A stretch of DNA of 64,000 bases, taken from the NCBI GenBank assembly GCA_002305045.1, contig DBPX01000016.1, positions 15,382 to 79,381 on the forward strand, in the 5' to 3' direction. This stretch comes from Ruminococcus sp. UBA1409 (GTDB lineage: Bacteria; Bacillota; Clostridia; Oscillospirales; Ruminococcaceae). How positions within the stretch are numbered: the first letter of the stretch is position 1; every line of letters starts with the position of its first letter. Of the stretch, positions 16,702 to 23,884 are shown piece after piece. Made by a program: the position numbers and the translations under genes. Below the pieces are notes generated by a model that was not told the DNA's origin, did not search any database, and saw nothing but the letters and a program-made list of their open reading frames with translations.

Positions 16702-17292
16702 ATGATTACCCTAAATGTAAAAGGCGTAAGGCTGACGGTCAGCTTTGGGTTTTTATTTCTTGTCGGGATATATTCCGCCGGGAACGACGATATAACCCTT
16801 TGCTGTTTGCTCTTTAGCCTGATTCACGAGCTGGCGCATATTTCCTCGATGCTCCTAGTCGGGACAAGAGTGAGCGGCATAGATTTCTACGGCGGAGGGA
16901 TAAGAATCCTGGCAGAGGATATTTCTGAGCTGTCAAAGCCCTGCCGAATGCTTATATATCTCTCCGGCTGCCTTATGAATTTATTTTTATTTACAGCGCT
17001 TTATCTTCTTGGGTACGACCAGCTGGCATACATTAATCTTATTATACTCTTGTTTAATATCATGCCGGTTTCCTACTTTGACGGTGGGAGGGCGGCAGCG
17101 TTGCTTCTTGGCGAGAATTCACCGGTCGCTAAATGCCTGTCACATATATTTGTCCTAATTATCCTTGCAGGGGCAGGAGCGGCTTTTATAAGCTATTTAA
17201 GCCTTGAAAAGCCCTTGATACCGCTGTCGACTATATTGACGGGCGTCTTTATCGGCGTCTCGGAGCTTCTTGACAATGAAATTAATTTGTAG
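16702..17292 (+). CDS. M50 site-2 protease, SpoIVFB-like
   Basis: Intramembrane zinc metalloprotease, 196 residues. HELAH (H42, E43, H46) lies inside a membrane helix, and the second active-site motif NIMPVSYFDGG (about residues 119-129) supplies the aspartate. SpoIVFB cleaves pro-SigK in the mother cell in Bacillus. This protein is shorter than the Bacillus enzyme and lacks its C-terminal CBS domain, as in many clostridial homologues. The spoIIID gene 132 bp downstream supports a sporulation role, but a housekeeping S2P cannot be excluded. No clear ribosome binding site precedes ATG 16702. Confidence 0.78.
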   Translation: MITLNVKGVRLTVSFGFLFLVGIYSAGNDDITLCCLLFSLIHELAHISSMLLVGTRVSGIDFYGGGIRILAEDISELSKPCRMLIYLSGCLMNLFLFTALYLLGYDQLAYINLIILLFNIMPVSYFDGGRAAALLLGENSPVAKCLSHIFVLIILAGAGAAFISYLSLEKPLIPLSTILTGVFIGVSELLDNEINL

Positions 17293-17362
17293 CAAAGTTA
17301 TAGCCATATAGCGTAAGCCTTTGAGTGCAAGGGGACCTTAGGGAAGCTTATAAAAATCATAA

Positions 17363-17421
17363 CTCACTTCTATTTAAGCGTGACGACTAATATATATTAG
17401 TAAAACGCAAATAGGAGTGAG
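17363..17421 (+). promoter_or_regulatory. Long hairpin covering the spoIIID ribosome binding site
   Basis: A 13-bp arm at 17363-17375 pairs with 17409-17421 (one G-U); an inner GCGT/ACGC pair (17378-17381, 17405-17408) and a 14-bp palindrome CTAATATATATTAG (17387-17400) extend it. The descending arm contains AGGAG, the spoIIID shine-dalgarno, four bases before the ATG. If it is in the transcript, it would block translation; as DNA it could be an operator. Confidence 0.65.
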
Positions 17422-17424
17422 CTT

Positions 17425-17694
17425 ATGACGGAAATACCGAAGGACCGTGAACGCCCGGTCATCCTAGGCGAATACATAATCGAGCATAAGGCGACCGTAA
17501 GGCAGACAGCAAGGCAGTTCGGAATAAGCAAATCAACGGTGCATAAGGATGTCAGTGAGCGCCTAAAGACAGTAAAGCCGTCGCTTTATAAAGAGGTAAA
17601 GGTAATATTGGATATAAATAAGCAGGAAAGACACATAAGGGGAGGGGAGGCGACTAAAAGAAAATACGAGCTGGCAGGCTCGAGAGAAAGATAA
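17425..17694 (+). CDS. spoIIID: Sporulation transcriptional regulator SpoIIID
   Basis: Small mother-cell DNA-binding protein that activates and represses SigE-dependent genes during sporulation. 89 residues, the expected length. It shows the family pattern YIIEHKATVRQTARQFGISKSTVHKDVSERL (helix-turn-helix about residues 28-52) and the basic C-terminal tail HIRGGEATKRKY, both diagnostic. The ribosome site AGGAG is buried in a large inverted repeat. A terminator follows 47 bp after the stop. The mbl gene that follows spoIIID in Bacillus is not here. Confidence 0.95.
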   Translation: MTEIPKDRERPVILGEYIIEHKATVRQTARQFGISKSTVHKDVSERLKTVKPSLYKEVKVILDINKQERHIRGGEATKRKYELAGSRER

Positions 17695-17740
17695 GGGGCG
17701 CTAATCTGCTAAACTATAATAAAAGTGAAAATCATCAATG

Positions 17741-17770
17741 GGACCGCTTAATAAAATAAGCGGTCCTTTA
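17741..17770 (+). terminator. Terminator after spoIIID
   Basis: A perfect 10-bp stem GGACCGCTTA/TAAGCGGTCC (17741-17750, 17757-17766) with a 6-nt A-rich loop and a short T run. Confidence 0.8.
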
Positions 17771-17776
17771 AATTTT

Positions 17777-17820
17777 CAAAGGATATGCCACGCATAAATT
17801 TGCAAAGGATATGCCACGCA
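17777..17820. repeat. 18-bp direct repeat, two copies 26 bp apart
   Basis: CAAAGGATATGCCACGCA occurs exactly at 17777-17794 and 17803-17820, just after the spoIIID terminator. Two copies with an 8-bp gap are too few for a CRISPR array. Function unknown. Confidence 0.85.
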
Positions 17821-18440
17821 AAAAATAAATTCACGAGAAGTAAAAAACTAGCCAAGCCGAAGAAAAAGACTCAAATAAATCTGAAATCTAAAGCTCGGAG
17901 TATGCCTTAACAAGAAAGAGCATTGTGAAAAGAGCAAGGCGGCAGAGACAGCCCAGCAGGTTAGGCGGGCTGAAGGGGGGGAAAGTATGGGCATTGAAAT
18001 GAAAAAGAAAGTGTAGGCATCGGAATAAAAAATACGAAATATAACATACAAGCAATTTCACTAAATAAAAATTTAGCGTAGTTCAGGGGAGCAAAAACCT
18101 GGAGCTAAGCACTAGCCAAACACGGTTATAAGAGATAAACACTTATAAGTGCTAAACATGGTCGTAAACCATCGTAGACCCATCCATCGTAGCCCTACCC
18201 ATTGTAGACCAAATCTTTATATGTATAAGCTTGCCTTTACAAAAATCTTTGTATACAGTCTTTGAGTTTTCAACAGTTAAGTCCTTATACGCATAAGCTA
18301 AGTTGTAAAGGCTCATTCGCTGTGATAGCTTGACCTGAGTGCTTGTTACAGTGTTCAGCTTTTCTAGATTTGCTTACATACTTTTTTCATATGAAATTTG
18401 AGCCGTCTTTTGTTAAATAAAATTTTATTTTCATTAAAAA
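17821..18440. other. Gene-poor AT-rich region between spoIIID and the Xer recombinase
   Basis: About 620 bp with stop codons in every frame and no recognised RNA. It is poorer in GC than its neighbours and contains iteron-like short repeats (listed separately). No cas genes, integrase attachment repeats or tRNA fragments were seen. It could be a decayed gene or a regulatory or structural DNA region. Confidence 0.4.
18161..18210. repeat. Short iteron-like array (consensus ATCGTAGACC)
   Basis: Four imperfect copies: 18161-18170, 18171-18180, 18186-18195 and 18201-18210. The last three are spaced at an exact 15-bp period with C-rich spacers. The array lies 235 bp upstream of the Xer-type recombinase promoter. 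Confidence 0.6.
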
Positions 18441-18444
18441 ACAA

Positions 18445-18473
18445 TAGACTTTTTTATTTTTATGTGCTACAAT
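18445..18473 (+). promoter_or_regulatory. Probable promoter of the Xer-type recombinase
   Basis: TAGACT (18445-18450), 17 bp ending TGC, TACAAT (18468-18473), about 50 bp before the ATG. The -35 is weak, and the -10 is good with an extended TGn. Confidence 0.5.
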
Positions 18474-18522
18474 GATAATCAAGGATTATTTTTTAGCCTA
18501 GCTTTAATTCGGAGATGGTTTG

Positions 18523-19578
18523 ATGGGTGTAGATTATAAGGCTGATTGCCCTGATTATCTTCTTGATTATCTTGTTTATGTCGGGTCGGTTGCCAGCAGG
18601 AGTAGGCGCACTGTCGAGGCATACTATCTTGATTTAAGGGTATTTCTTCGATATCTTCGTATTATACATAACGATATCGACACAAGCACTCCCTTTGATG
18701 AGATTACTATTTCCTCTGTCCCGTTTGAGTATATAAGGTCCTTTGAGCTGTCAGATGCCTACCTTTACATGAACTATTTGACAGCTGAGAGGCATAATTC
18801 AAATAAAACCCGTGCCAGAAAGACCTCCTCTCTTAAAAAATTTTTTAATTACCTTTATATAAAGAAAAGCCTGCTGTCGGTAAATCCCTTGGAGCATCTT
18901 GAGGGTCCGAAGCTTGGAAAGCCGCTTCCTAAGTTTCTCGACCTTGACCAGAGCGTCAGTCTTTTAGAGAGCATTGACGGCGCTAATAAGGTCCGTGACT
19001 ACTGCATAATAACACTTTTTTTAAACTGCGGAATGCGTCTTAGCGAGCTTGCGGGACTTAATCTTTCCAGCTACAGCAAGGGCTCTAGGACCCTACGAGT
19101 TGTCGGCAAGGGCAACAAGGACCGTATTCTTTATCTCAATGACGCCTGTGTTAAGGCTCTAGAGGATTATCTTAAGGTCCGTCCTAGGGATTCGGTCGAT
19201 AAAAACGCTGTTTTTCTATCCTCCAGACTCCGCACACATCCTAGAATGTCCACAAGGCGTATTCAGCAGGTCGTTGAGGAGCAGCTAAGGCGTGCGGGAC
19301 TCGGGAATCTCGGAATTTCCGTTCATAAGCTAAGACACACCTGTGCGACGCTTTTATATGAGTACGGAAATGTCGACCTTTTAGTGCTTAGGGACACTCT
19401 GGGTCATGAAAATCTCTCAACAACCGAGATTTACACCCATCTTTCAGATGCAGACCGCAGGCGTGCCGCAAACGCTTCACCTCTTTCCGGTGAAAGGCTT
19501 GCTGACTCCCAAGGCTCCTCGCAGGACGGCGGTTCTAAGGCTGAAAGCCCTGATATATCCGATAATAACGAGTCTTAG
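18523..19578 (+). CDS. Xer-type tyrosine recombinase
   Basis: Site-specific recombinase of 351 residues. The N-terminal SAM-like core-binding domain ends about residue 140. The catalytic domain has the arginine in CGMRLSELAGL, lysine in VGKGNKDR, HKLRHTCAT, GHENLSTTEIYTH with the histidine, and the nucleophilic tyrosine. The close fit to XerC/XerD and lack of other mobile genes favour a chromosomal dimer-resolution or housekeeping recombinase over a phage integrase. A 40-residue Ser/Glu-rich C-terminal tail (after SPLSGE) is unusual. ATG 18523 follows GGAG at good spacing. Confidence 0.85.
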   Translation: MGVDYKADCPDYLLDYLVYVGSVASRSRRTVEAYYLDLRVFLRYLRIIHNDIDTSTPFDEITISSVPFEYIRSFELSDAYLYMNYLTAERHNSNKTRARKTSSLKKFFNYLYIKKSLLSVNPLEHLEGPKLGKPLPKFLDLDQSVSLLESIDGANKVRDYCIITLFLNCGMRLSELAGLNLSSYSKGSRTLRVVGKGNKDRILYLNDACVKALEDYLKVRPRDSVDKNAVFLSSRLRTHPRMSTRRIQQVVEEQLRRAGLGNLGISVHKLRHTCATLLYEYGNVDLLVLRDTLGHENLSTTEIYTHLSDADRRRAANASPLSGERLADSQGSSQDGGSKAESPDISDNNES

Positions 19579-19637
19579 CCTATCTTTTAAGAAGCTTTTT
19601 AGCCGATAAAAGGCTTCTTGATTAATAAAAAGCGCAT

Positions 19638-19668
19638 CTCCCCTGCCCTTTTATCCATAGCAGGGGAG
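19638..19668 (-). terminator. Terminator of the P-loop ATPase gene
   Basis: CTCCCCTGC/GCAGGGGAG, a perfect 9-bp stem. Read on the minus strand it is followed after six bases by TTTTTATT. It lies between two convergent genes. Confidence 0.65.
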
Positions 19669-19695
19669 TCACGGATAAATTTTTACGAGTAGTAT

Positions 19696-20787
19696 CTATG
19701 CCCGCAAGTTCTTTATTTCCTCTATGAGGCGGTTAGCCCTTTTTGTTACCTCGTCAAAGTCCATAGCTCTTATATAATAGGATTCAAGCTCGTCATGGAC
19801 AGCCTTTGCCGATTTAAGCGCCTGTACCGCCTCGTTTATAAATTCTGCGGCTATCCCTCTGTCAAAGAGTATCCTGCCCTTCTTTTCCTTCAGCGCCCAT
19901 TTGTCGTAGAATCTAAGAGCGTTTATCTTTGCGGCAGACTCATGCTTGCCGTTTATAAAGGCAGTTTTAAGCTCGGGGATAATCAGCTCCTTGTAGACCT
20001 CACCGCCGTGGAACACGCTTGTTCCCACCGTTACATCGTAGCCACATTCCGTCGCCCTTTTTGAAATCGCTTTAAGGAGCCTGTCGGAAACCGAGAATAG
20101 AGCATCATCCACTGCATAGACGCTCATGCCCTCAAAGGACTGGCTAAGGGTGAGCACCCCCTCAGGAGTGACAGAGGATATCTGCTTATAGAATGTCTCG
20201 CCGGCAGTCTTGGATTTTTGGCTTTTTTTGCAAAGTAGCTTCTGAGCCAATCTTTCACAGTAGCTATCAAGCTTTTCTATGTTCATGCAGCTCTCCCCTA
20301 TTGACATGAGGTCCTCATTTAGGGAGGCTATGACCTTTAGATATCTTCTTACAAGAGCATGATATTTTAGATTCCTCCTAGTTGCGCTGATTATATCCCT
20401 CTTGCTCTCCTTGAGCAGCTCTGGCTTCCAGCACTCGCCGAGATTAACAATTGACTGACTGGCTCCAGGATACTCAGGCTCAACGACATGAGGAGCTGTC
20501 CCGTCGATAATAATCACCTTGAGTCTTGGGAAGATTACTGCGTCAAGCGAACCGGGGTCGGAGGAGCAAAAGTACAGCTCGGGCTTGTCAAGCTCTTTAA
20601 GGCTTGACGCCGACAGCTTCATGAGGGAGGATTTTCCCGTTCCAGGTCCGCCCTTTATGATGTAAGTAAAATAACCCTCCGAGGCTATCAGGCTGTGTAT
20701 GTTTGTGACAAAGCCGTCCTGCGTGGGACATCCCAGGAAGAAAGAAATATACTCTTGGCTTTTAGTGGTAATAGGACAATCTGACAT
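19696..20787 (-). CDS. PRK06851-type P-loop ATPase of unknown role
   Basis: 363-residue cytoplasmic protein with a clear Walker A motif IIKGGPGTGKSSLMK (about residues 42-56) and a likely Walker B-like KVIIIDGTAP. The overall pattern matches the PRK06851 group of ATPases, common in spore-forming Firmicutes and without an assigned function. Members often contain two related halves; here the second half (from about 205) also resembles a nucleotide-binding fold without a complete P-loop. The start follows GGAGGG. It is divergent from the Spo0A-C-like gene, 121 bp away, but no shared promoter could be defined. Confidence 0.72.
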   Translation of the reverse strand: MSDCPITTKSQEYISFFLGCPTQDGFVTNIHSLIASEGYFTYIIKGGPGTGKSSLMKLSASSLKELDKPELYFCSSDPGSLDAVIFPRLKVIIIDGTAPHVVEPEYPGASQSIVNLGECWKPELLKESKRDIISATRRNLKYHALVRRYLKVIASLNEDLMSIGESCMNIEKLDSYCERLAQKLLCKKSQKSKTAGETFYKQISSVTPEGVLTLSQSFEGMSVYAVDDALFSVSDRLLKAISKRATECGYDVTVGTSVFHGGEVYKELIIPELKTAFINGKHESAAKINALRFYDKWALKEKKGRILFDRGIAAEFINEAVQALKSAKAVHDELESYYIRAMDFDEVTKRANRLIEEIKNLRA

Positions 20788-20908
20788 ATAATGAACCCTC
20801 CAGTTCTTTTTATGTAATATTATATGGCTTTACGCTCAGGCGGGTGCATAATGCCGGGTGCTGTCCTTTATTTAAAAAAATAAACTTAATTTTACGGGAG
20901 GAATGTTT

Positions 20909-21346
20909 ATGCATATTTTTATCCAGACCCTGTTTTTATATATGGGTGAGGGTAGCAATGATATCATCATAAGAAGAAGGTACAGCGCCTTTATTTATTG
21001 CGCCTCGACATACCTAGAAAGGCTTAGCGTTCCAAGGCGTTATCTGGGACACATCTATCTTCTTAACATCCTAACAAATATCTATATCGCCAAGAAGTTT
21101 AACAGCGAGCTATTAGATAAGTTCTACCTTGACACCGCCACAAAGTTTGAAACCACCGTAGAAAGAGTCAAAAGAAGAGTGGATGTCTGCATTGAAAAGG
21201 TATGGGATGAGGCTCACAGCGCCGAAAAGAGAGCGATTGTCGAGGGCATTGTCAGCGACGAGTACTCCGTACCGAGCAGGCTTGTCTTTATCCGTGGCGT
21301 AATGCGCAACATCATGGAGGAGGACCTCTACAGCGAAGAGGACTGA
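20909..21346 (+). CDS. Stand-alone Spo0A C-terminal-like DNA-binding protein
   Basis: 145 residues without a receiver domain. The central part, SVPRRYLGHIYLLNILTNIY followed by DTATKFETTVERVKRRVDVCIEKVWDEA, follows the pattern of the Spo0A effector domain (GVP..xKGYxYLREAI ... YP.IAKKY.TT..RVERAIRHAIEVAW), including the recognition-helix region TTVERV. Spo0A normally couples this to a phospho-receiver, so this would be an unphosphorylated paralogue or modulator of sporulation genes. ATG 20909 is preferred because GGGAGG at 20896-20901 is too close to ATG 20903. The similarity is by eye and the function is unproven. Confidence 0.7.
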   Translation: MHIFIQTLFLYMGEGSNDIIIRRRYSAFIYCASTYLERLSVPRRYLGHIYLLNILTNIYIAKKFNSELLDKFYLDTATKFETTVERVKRRVDVCIEKVWDEAHSAEKRAIVEGIVSDEYSVPSRLVFIRGVMRNIMEEDLYSEED

Positions 21347-21464
21347 TTGCCTATAGTTAGTCCTATTTAAGTCTTTTGCACCCTAGCTACCGTCCCGCCG
21401 GCTTGTAAAAGCTCTTGTTCAACAAAGCATATATTGCTGCTTTTATTAGGAGCGGAGCAAATAG

Positions 21465-21506
21465 AAAAATCCCCAGCCTTGAGCTTTCTCAAAGCCGGGG
21501 ATTTTT
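21465..21506. terminator. Bidirectional terminator between the Spo0A-C-like gene and manA operon
   Basis: AAAAATCCCC (21465-21474) pairs with GGGGATTTTT (21497-21506), with further pairing inside. A/T runs on both arms allow termination in both directions: after the Spo0A-C-like gene (plus) and after manA (minus). Confidence 0.85.
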
Positions 21507-21651
21507 AATTGAGGTATTGGTGGGGGTAAACTCCTCCCTAACCATAAACGAAATCAGCGCAGAGTGCGGTTACAACGACCCCAACTTCTTCATAAGGACC
21601 TTCAAGCGGCAGGAGGGCATGACTCCCGGCGAATTTAGAAGAAAGTGGTAG
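21505..21651 (+). pseudogene. 3' fragment of an AraC-family regulator gene
   Basis: The last 48 codons read LTINEISAECGYNDPNFFIRTFKRQEGMTPGEFRRKW, the second helix-turn-helix of an AraC/XylS regulator. All the rest of the gene is absent: upstream lies a bidirectional terminator. The stop codon abuts the manA stop on the other strand. It is a deletion relic, perhaps of a sugar regulator once next to manA. Confidence 0.75.
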
Positions 21652-22644
21652 CTAGGCGTTAGAGCAGTCGGCGGTAATGAGCCGTGAGTCGGTCAGGGCG
21701 GTTATTTTTGAATAAATTCCGGCAGGGATAAACACTGTCGAGCCGGGAATAAGGTCTATGCTATTATCTAAGGAGTCATGCTCGAGTCTAGCGCTACCTG
21801 AAAGAAGGGTGACGCTGACAAATGAATCCTTGGCTCCAAGGATGAGCTCTGCTTCTGCATCGAGACGATAAGCTGCTGCATTGAAGTATTGGCAGCTTGC
21901 CAAGTCTCTTACGCTCACTCCGGGAGACAGGCTGTTATATTCTCCAGCCTTTTCATCCAGCCGGCTTTCAGATAGCTTCATAACCTCAAGAGCCTTGTCT
22001 ATGTGCAGTGCTCTTGGCTTGCCGTCGGCTCCAAGTCTGCCGTAGTCGGAGACTCTGTAGGTTACATTGGAGCTTTGCTGTATTTCCGCAATCAGTATTC
22101 CCTTTCCTATTGCGTGGACGGTTCCTGCGGGAATGAAAAAGGCGTCGTCCTTTTTGACATCCACATAGTTTAAAATCTCGTCAAGGGTGTTGCTCTCGAT
22201 TCTGGCCTTGACCTCCTCCTTTGTCACGGTCCTGTTAAAGCCGTAGACCAGCCTTGCGTCAGGGTCGCAATCGATTATATACCACATCTCGGTCTTTCCG
22301 TTGTCGTTTTCGTATTTTTGAGCATAGGCGTCGTCCGGGTGGACCTGAACCGAGAGCTTGTCCTTAGCGTCTATGAGCTTCACAAGAATCGGGAAGGAGG
22401 CGTTTTTCTCAGCCGAGGAGCCGACAGCCTCGCTTCCCCAGAGGCTTATTGCCTGGCTGAGCGAGCTGCCCTTTAGCTCACCGTTTAAAATCTGGCATCT
22501 GCCGTCGGGATGGCAGGACAGGACCCATGCCTCGGCGGCACGCTCAAGCTCGGTTTTAAATCCGAAGTCAGTTTTGAGTCTTGTGCCTCCCCAGATGTAG
22601 TCCTTTATTGGCGGGTCGAGCAGCAAAGGATACATTTTTTTCAT
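21652..22644 (-). CDS. manA: Mannose-6-phosphate isomerase, class I
   Basis: Zinc enzyme that interconverts mannose-6-phosphate and fructose-6-phosphate. 330 residues. It shows the type I motifs YIWGGTRL near the N-terminus, the zinc ligands in KLSVQVHPDD and in NGKTEMWYII, and PAGTVHAIGKGI further on. The start follows AAAGGAGC. It is the last gene of the long minus-strand operon, 13 bp after the U32 peptidase gene, and ends in a bidirectional terminator. Confidence 0.93.
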   Translation of the reverse strand: MKKMYPLLLDPPIKDYIWGGTRLKTDFGFKTELERAAEAWVLSCHPDGRCQILNGELKGSSLSQAISLWGSEAVGSSAEKNASFPILVKLIDAKDKLSVQVHPDDAYAQKYENDNGKTEMWYIIDCDPDARLVYGFNRTVTKEEVKARIESNTLDEILNYVDVKKDDAFFIPAGTVHAIGKGILIAEIQQSSNVTYRVSDYGRLGADGKPRALHIDKALEVMKLSESRLDEKAGEYNSLSPGVSVRDLASCQYFNAAAYRLDAEAELILGAKDSFVSVTLLSGSARLEHDSLDNSIDLIPGSTVFIPAGIYSKITALTDSRLITADCSNA

Positions 22645-22657
22645 ATATAAGCTCCTT

Positions 22658-23884
22658 TCAAATGCGTTTTCTTATTATCGAGCCTTCGGGAAGGGGCGTT
22701 GGATATGGCATGGACAGCTTCATGGTAGCTATGTTTGCCACCTCGACAGCCTCCCCAGTCTCGTTTAGAATCTCGCAGGCGCTGTAGCTTATCGGCTCTT
22801 TTCCGGGGACTAGAATTTCAAGCAGGTCGTTTTTATAGAATCTGTTTCTTTGGGTGCAGTAGAGCCTTCCCTCGCTCCAGGAGTCGACAACTGCAACAAC
22901 ATCATAGTCTCTTACATATCCGCTGGTTTTGTAATACTGAGAGTTATCCTGTCTGCCGAAATAGAAGCCGGTTGAATACTCCCTATGAGAGACCTTCATG
23001 ACCTCCTCCTTTATCCATTCGGGAAGGATAAAGCTGTCGGCGTTTTCAAAAAGATAGTCTGTAGCAAGCCTGTAGGCGTTTGTCACCACCGAGACATAGT
23101 AAGCCGACTTCGCCCTGCCCTCTATCTTGAAGCTGTTGACTCCTGCTGATGCAAGCTTGTCAAGATACCCAATCATGCAAAGGTCCTTTGCGTTAAGGAT
23201 ATATGTTCCCCTGTCGTCCTCTACAACGGGATAATACTCGCCGGGTCTTTTTTCCTCGACAAGGCTGTAGCTCCAGCGGCAAGGCTGAGCACATTCTCCC
23301 CTGTTTGCATCCCTGCCTATAAGGTACTGCGACAGAAGGCATCTTCCCGAGAAGGACACGCACATCGCACCGTGAACAAAGCACTCGATGTCAAGCTCCT
23401 TTGGAGTCTTTGCTCTTATTTCGTGTATGTCCTCAATGGAAAGCTCCCTGGCAAGGACAACTCTTTTAGCTCCCATGCTGTAAAACTCTCTTGCCGAGGC
23501 GTAATTTACTATTCCCGCCTGCGTTGAGATGTGAAGCTCCAGCTCGGGACAGGCTCTTTTTATTATGGACATAACCCCTATGTCGTTTACTATGGCGGCG
23601 TCGATTCCGGCGGCATAGGCGGATTTTATAAACTCCTCGAAGCCGTCTATCTCACGGTTTGTAGGAAGCGTATTGCAGGTAAGATATACCTTGACGCCGC
23701 TTTTATGGGCAAGCTCGCAGCCAATGGACAGCTCCTCTTGCGTGAAGTTGGACGGACCCTGTCTCATGCCGTAGCTCCTGCCGCCGAGGTAAACAGCGTC
23801 AGCTCCGAAAAGTATTGCCGCTCTCAGCCTTTCAATATCCCCTGCCGGAGCTAGGACCTCCGGCTTTGTTAGCAATTTACTCAT
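22658..23884 (-). CDS. Peptidase U32 family protein (TrhP-type tRNA hydroxylation factor candidate)
   Basis: 408-residue U32 protein. The signature EDIHEIRAKTPKELDIECFVHGAMCVSFSGRC is complete in the sequence, and four cysteines (about 172, 179, 195 and 199, the last two in GECAQPCRW) could hold an Fe-S cluster. Members once called collagenases are now known to act in RNA or cofactor hydroxylation; Bacillus YrrN/YrrO and E. coli TrhP help form 5-hydroxyuridine in tRNA. The neighbour mltG is also next to yrrN/yrrO in Bacillus (yrrL), which supports the TrhP assignment. The gene begins directly after the mltG stop. Confidence 0.85.
   Translation of the reverse strand: MSKLLTKPEVLAPAGDIERLRAAILFGADAVYLGGRSYGMRQGPSNFTQEELSIGCELAHKSGVKVYLTCNTLPTNREIDGFEEFIKSAYAAGIDAAIVNDIGVMSIIKRACPELELHISTQAGIVNYASAREFYSMGAKRVVLARELSIEDIHEIRAKTPKELDIECFVHGAMCVSFSGRCLLSQYLIGRDANRGECAQPCRWSYSLVEEKRPGEYYPVVEDDRGTYILNAKDLCMIGYLDKLASAGVNSFKIEGRAKSAYYVSVVTNAYRLATDYLFENADSFILPEWIKEEVMKVSHREYSTGFYFGRQDNSQYYKTSGYVRDYDVVAVVDSWSEGRLYCTQRNRFYKNDLLEILVPGKEPISYSACEILNETGEAVEVANIATMKLSMPYPTPLPEGSIIRKRI

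Noticed and set aside
17384-17408. Sequence resembling a dif site (AATATATATTA followed by GTAAAA) about 1.1 kb from the Xer-type recombinase
   Set aside because: The left arm does not match the Firmicutes dif arm, the right arm is offset by one base, and the similarity is mostly an AT palindrome inside the spoIIID hairpin.
17777-17820. Direct repeats as a CRISPR array
   Set aside because: Only two copies, an 8-bp spacer and no cas genes.
18523-19578. Tyrosine recombinase as integrase of a mobile element
   Set aside because: No other mobile genes, attachment repeats or tRNA target nearby; motifs fit Xer proteins. Not fully excluded.
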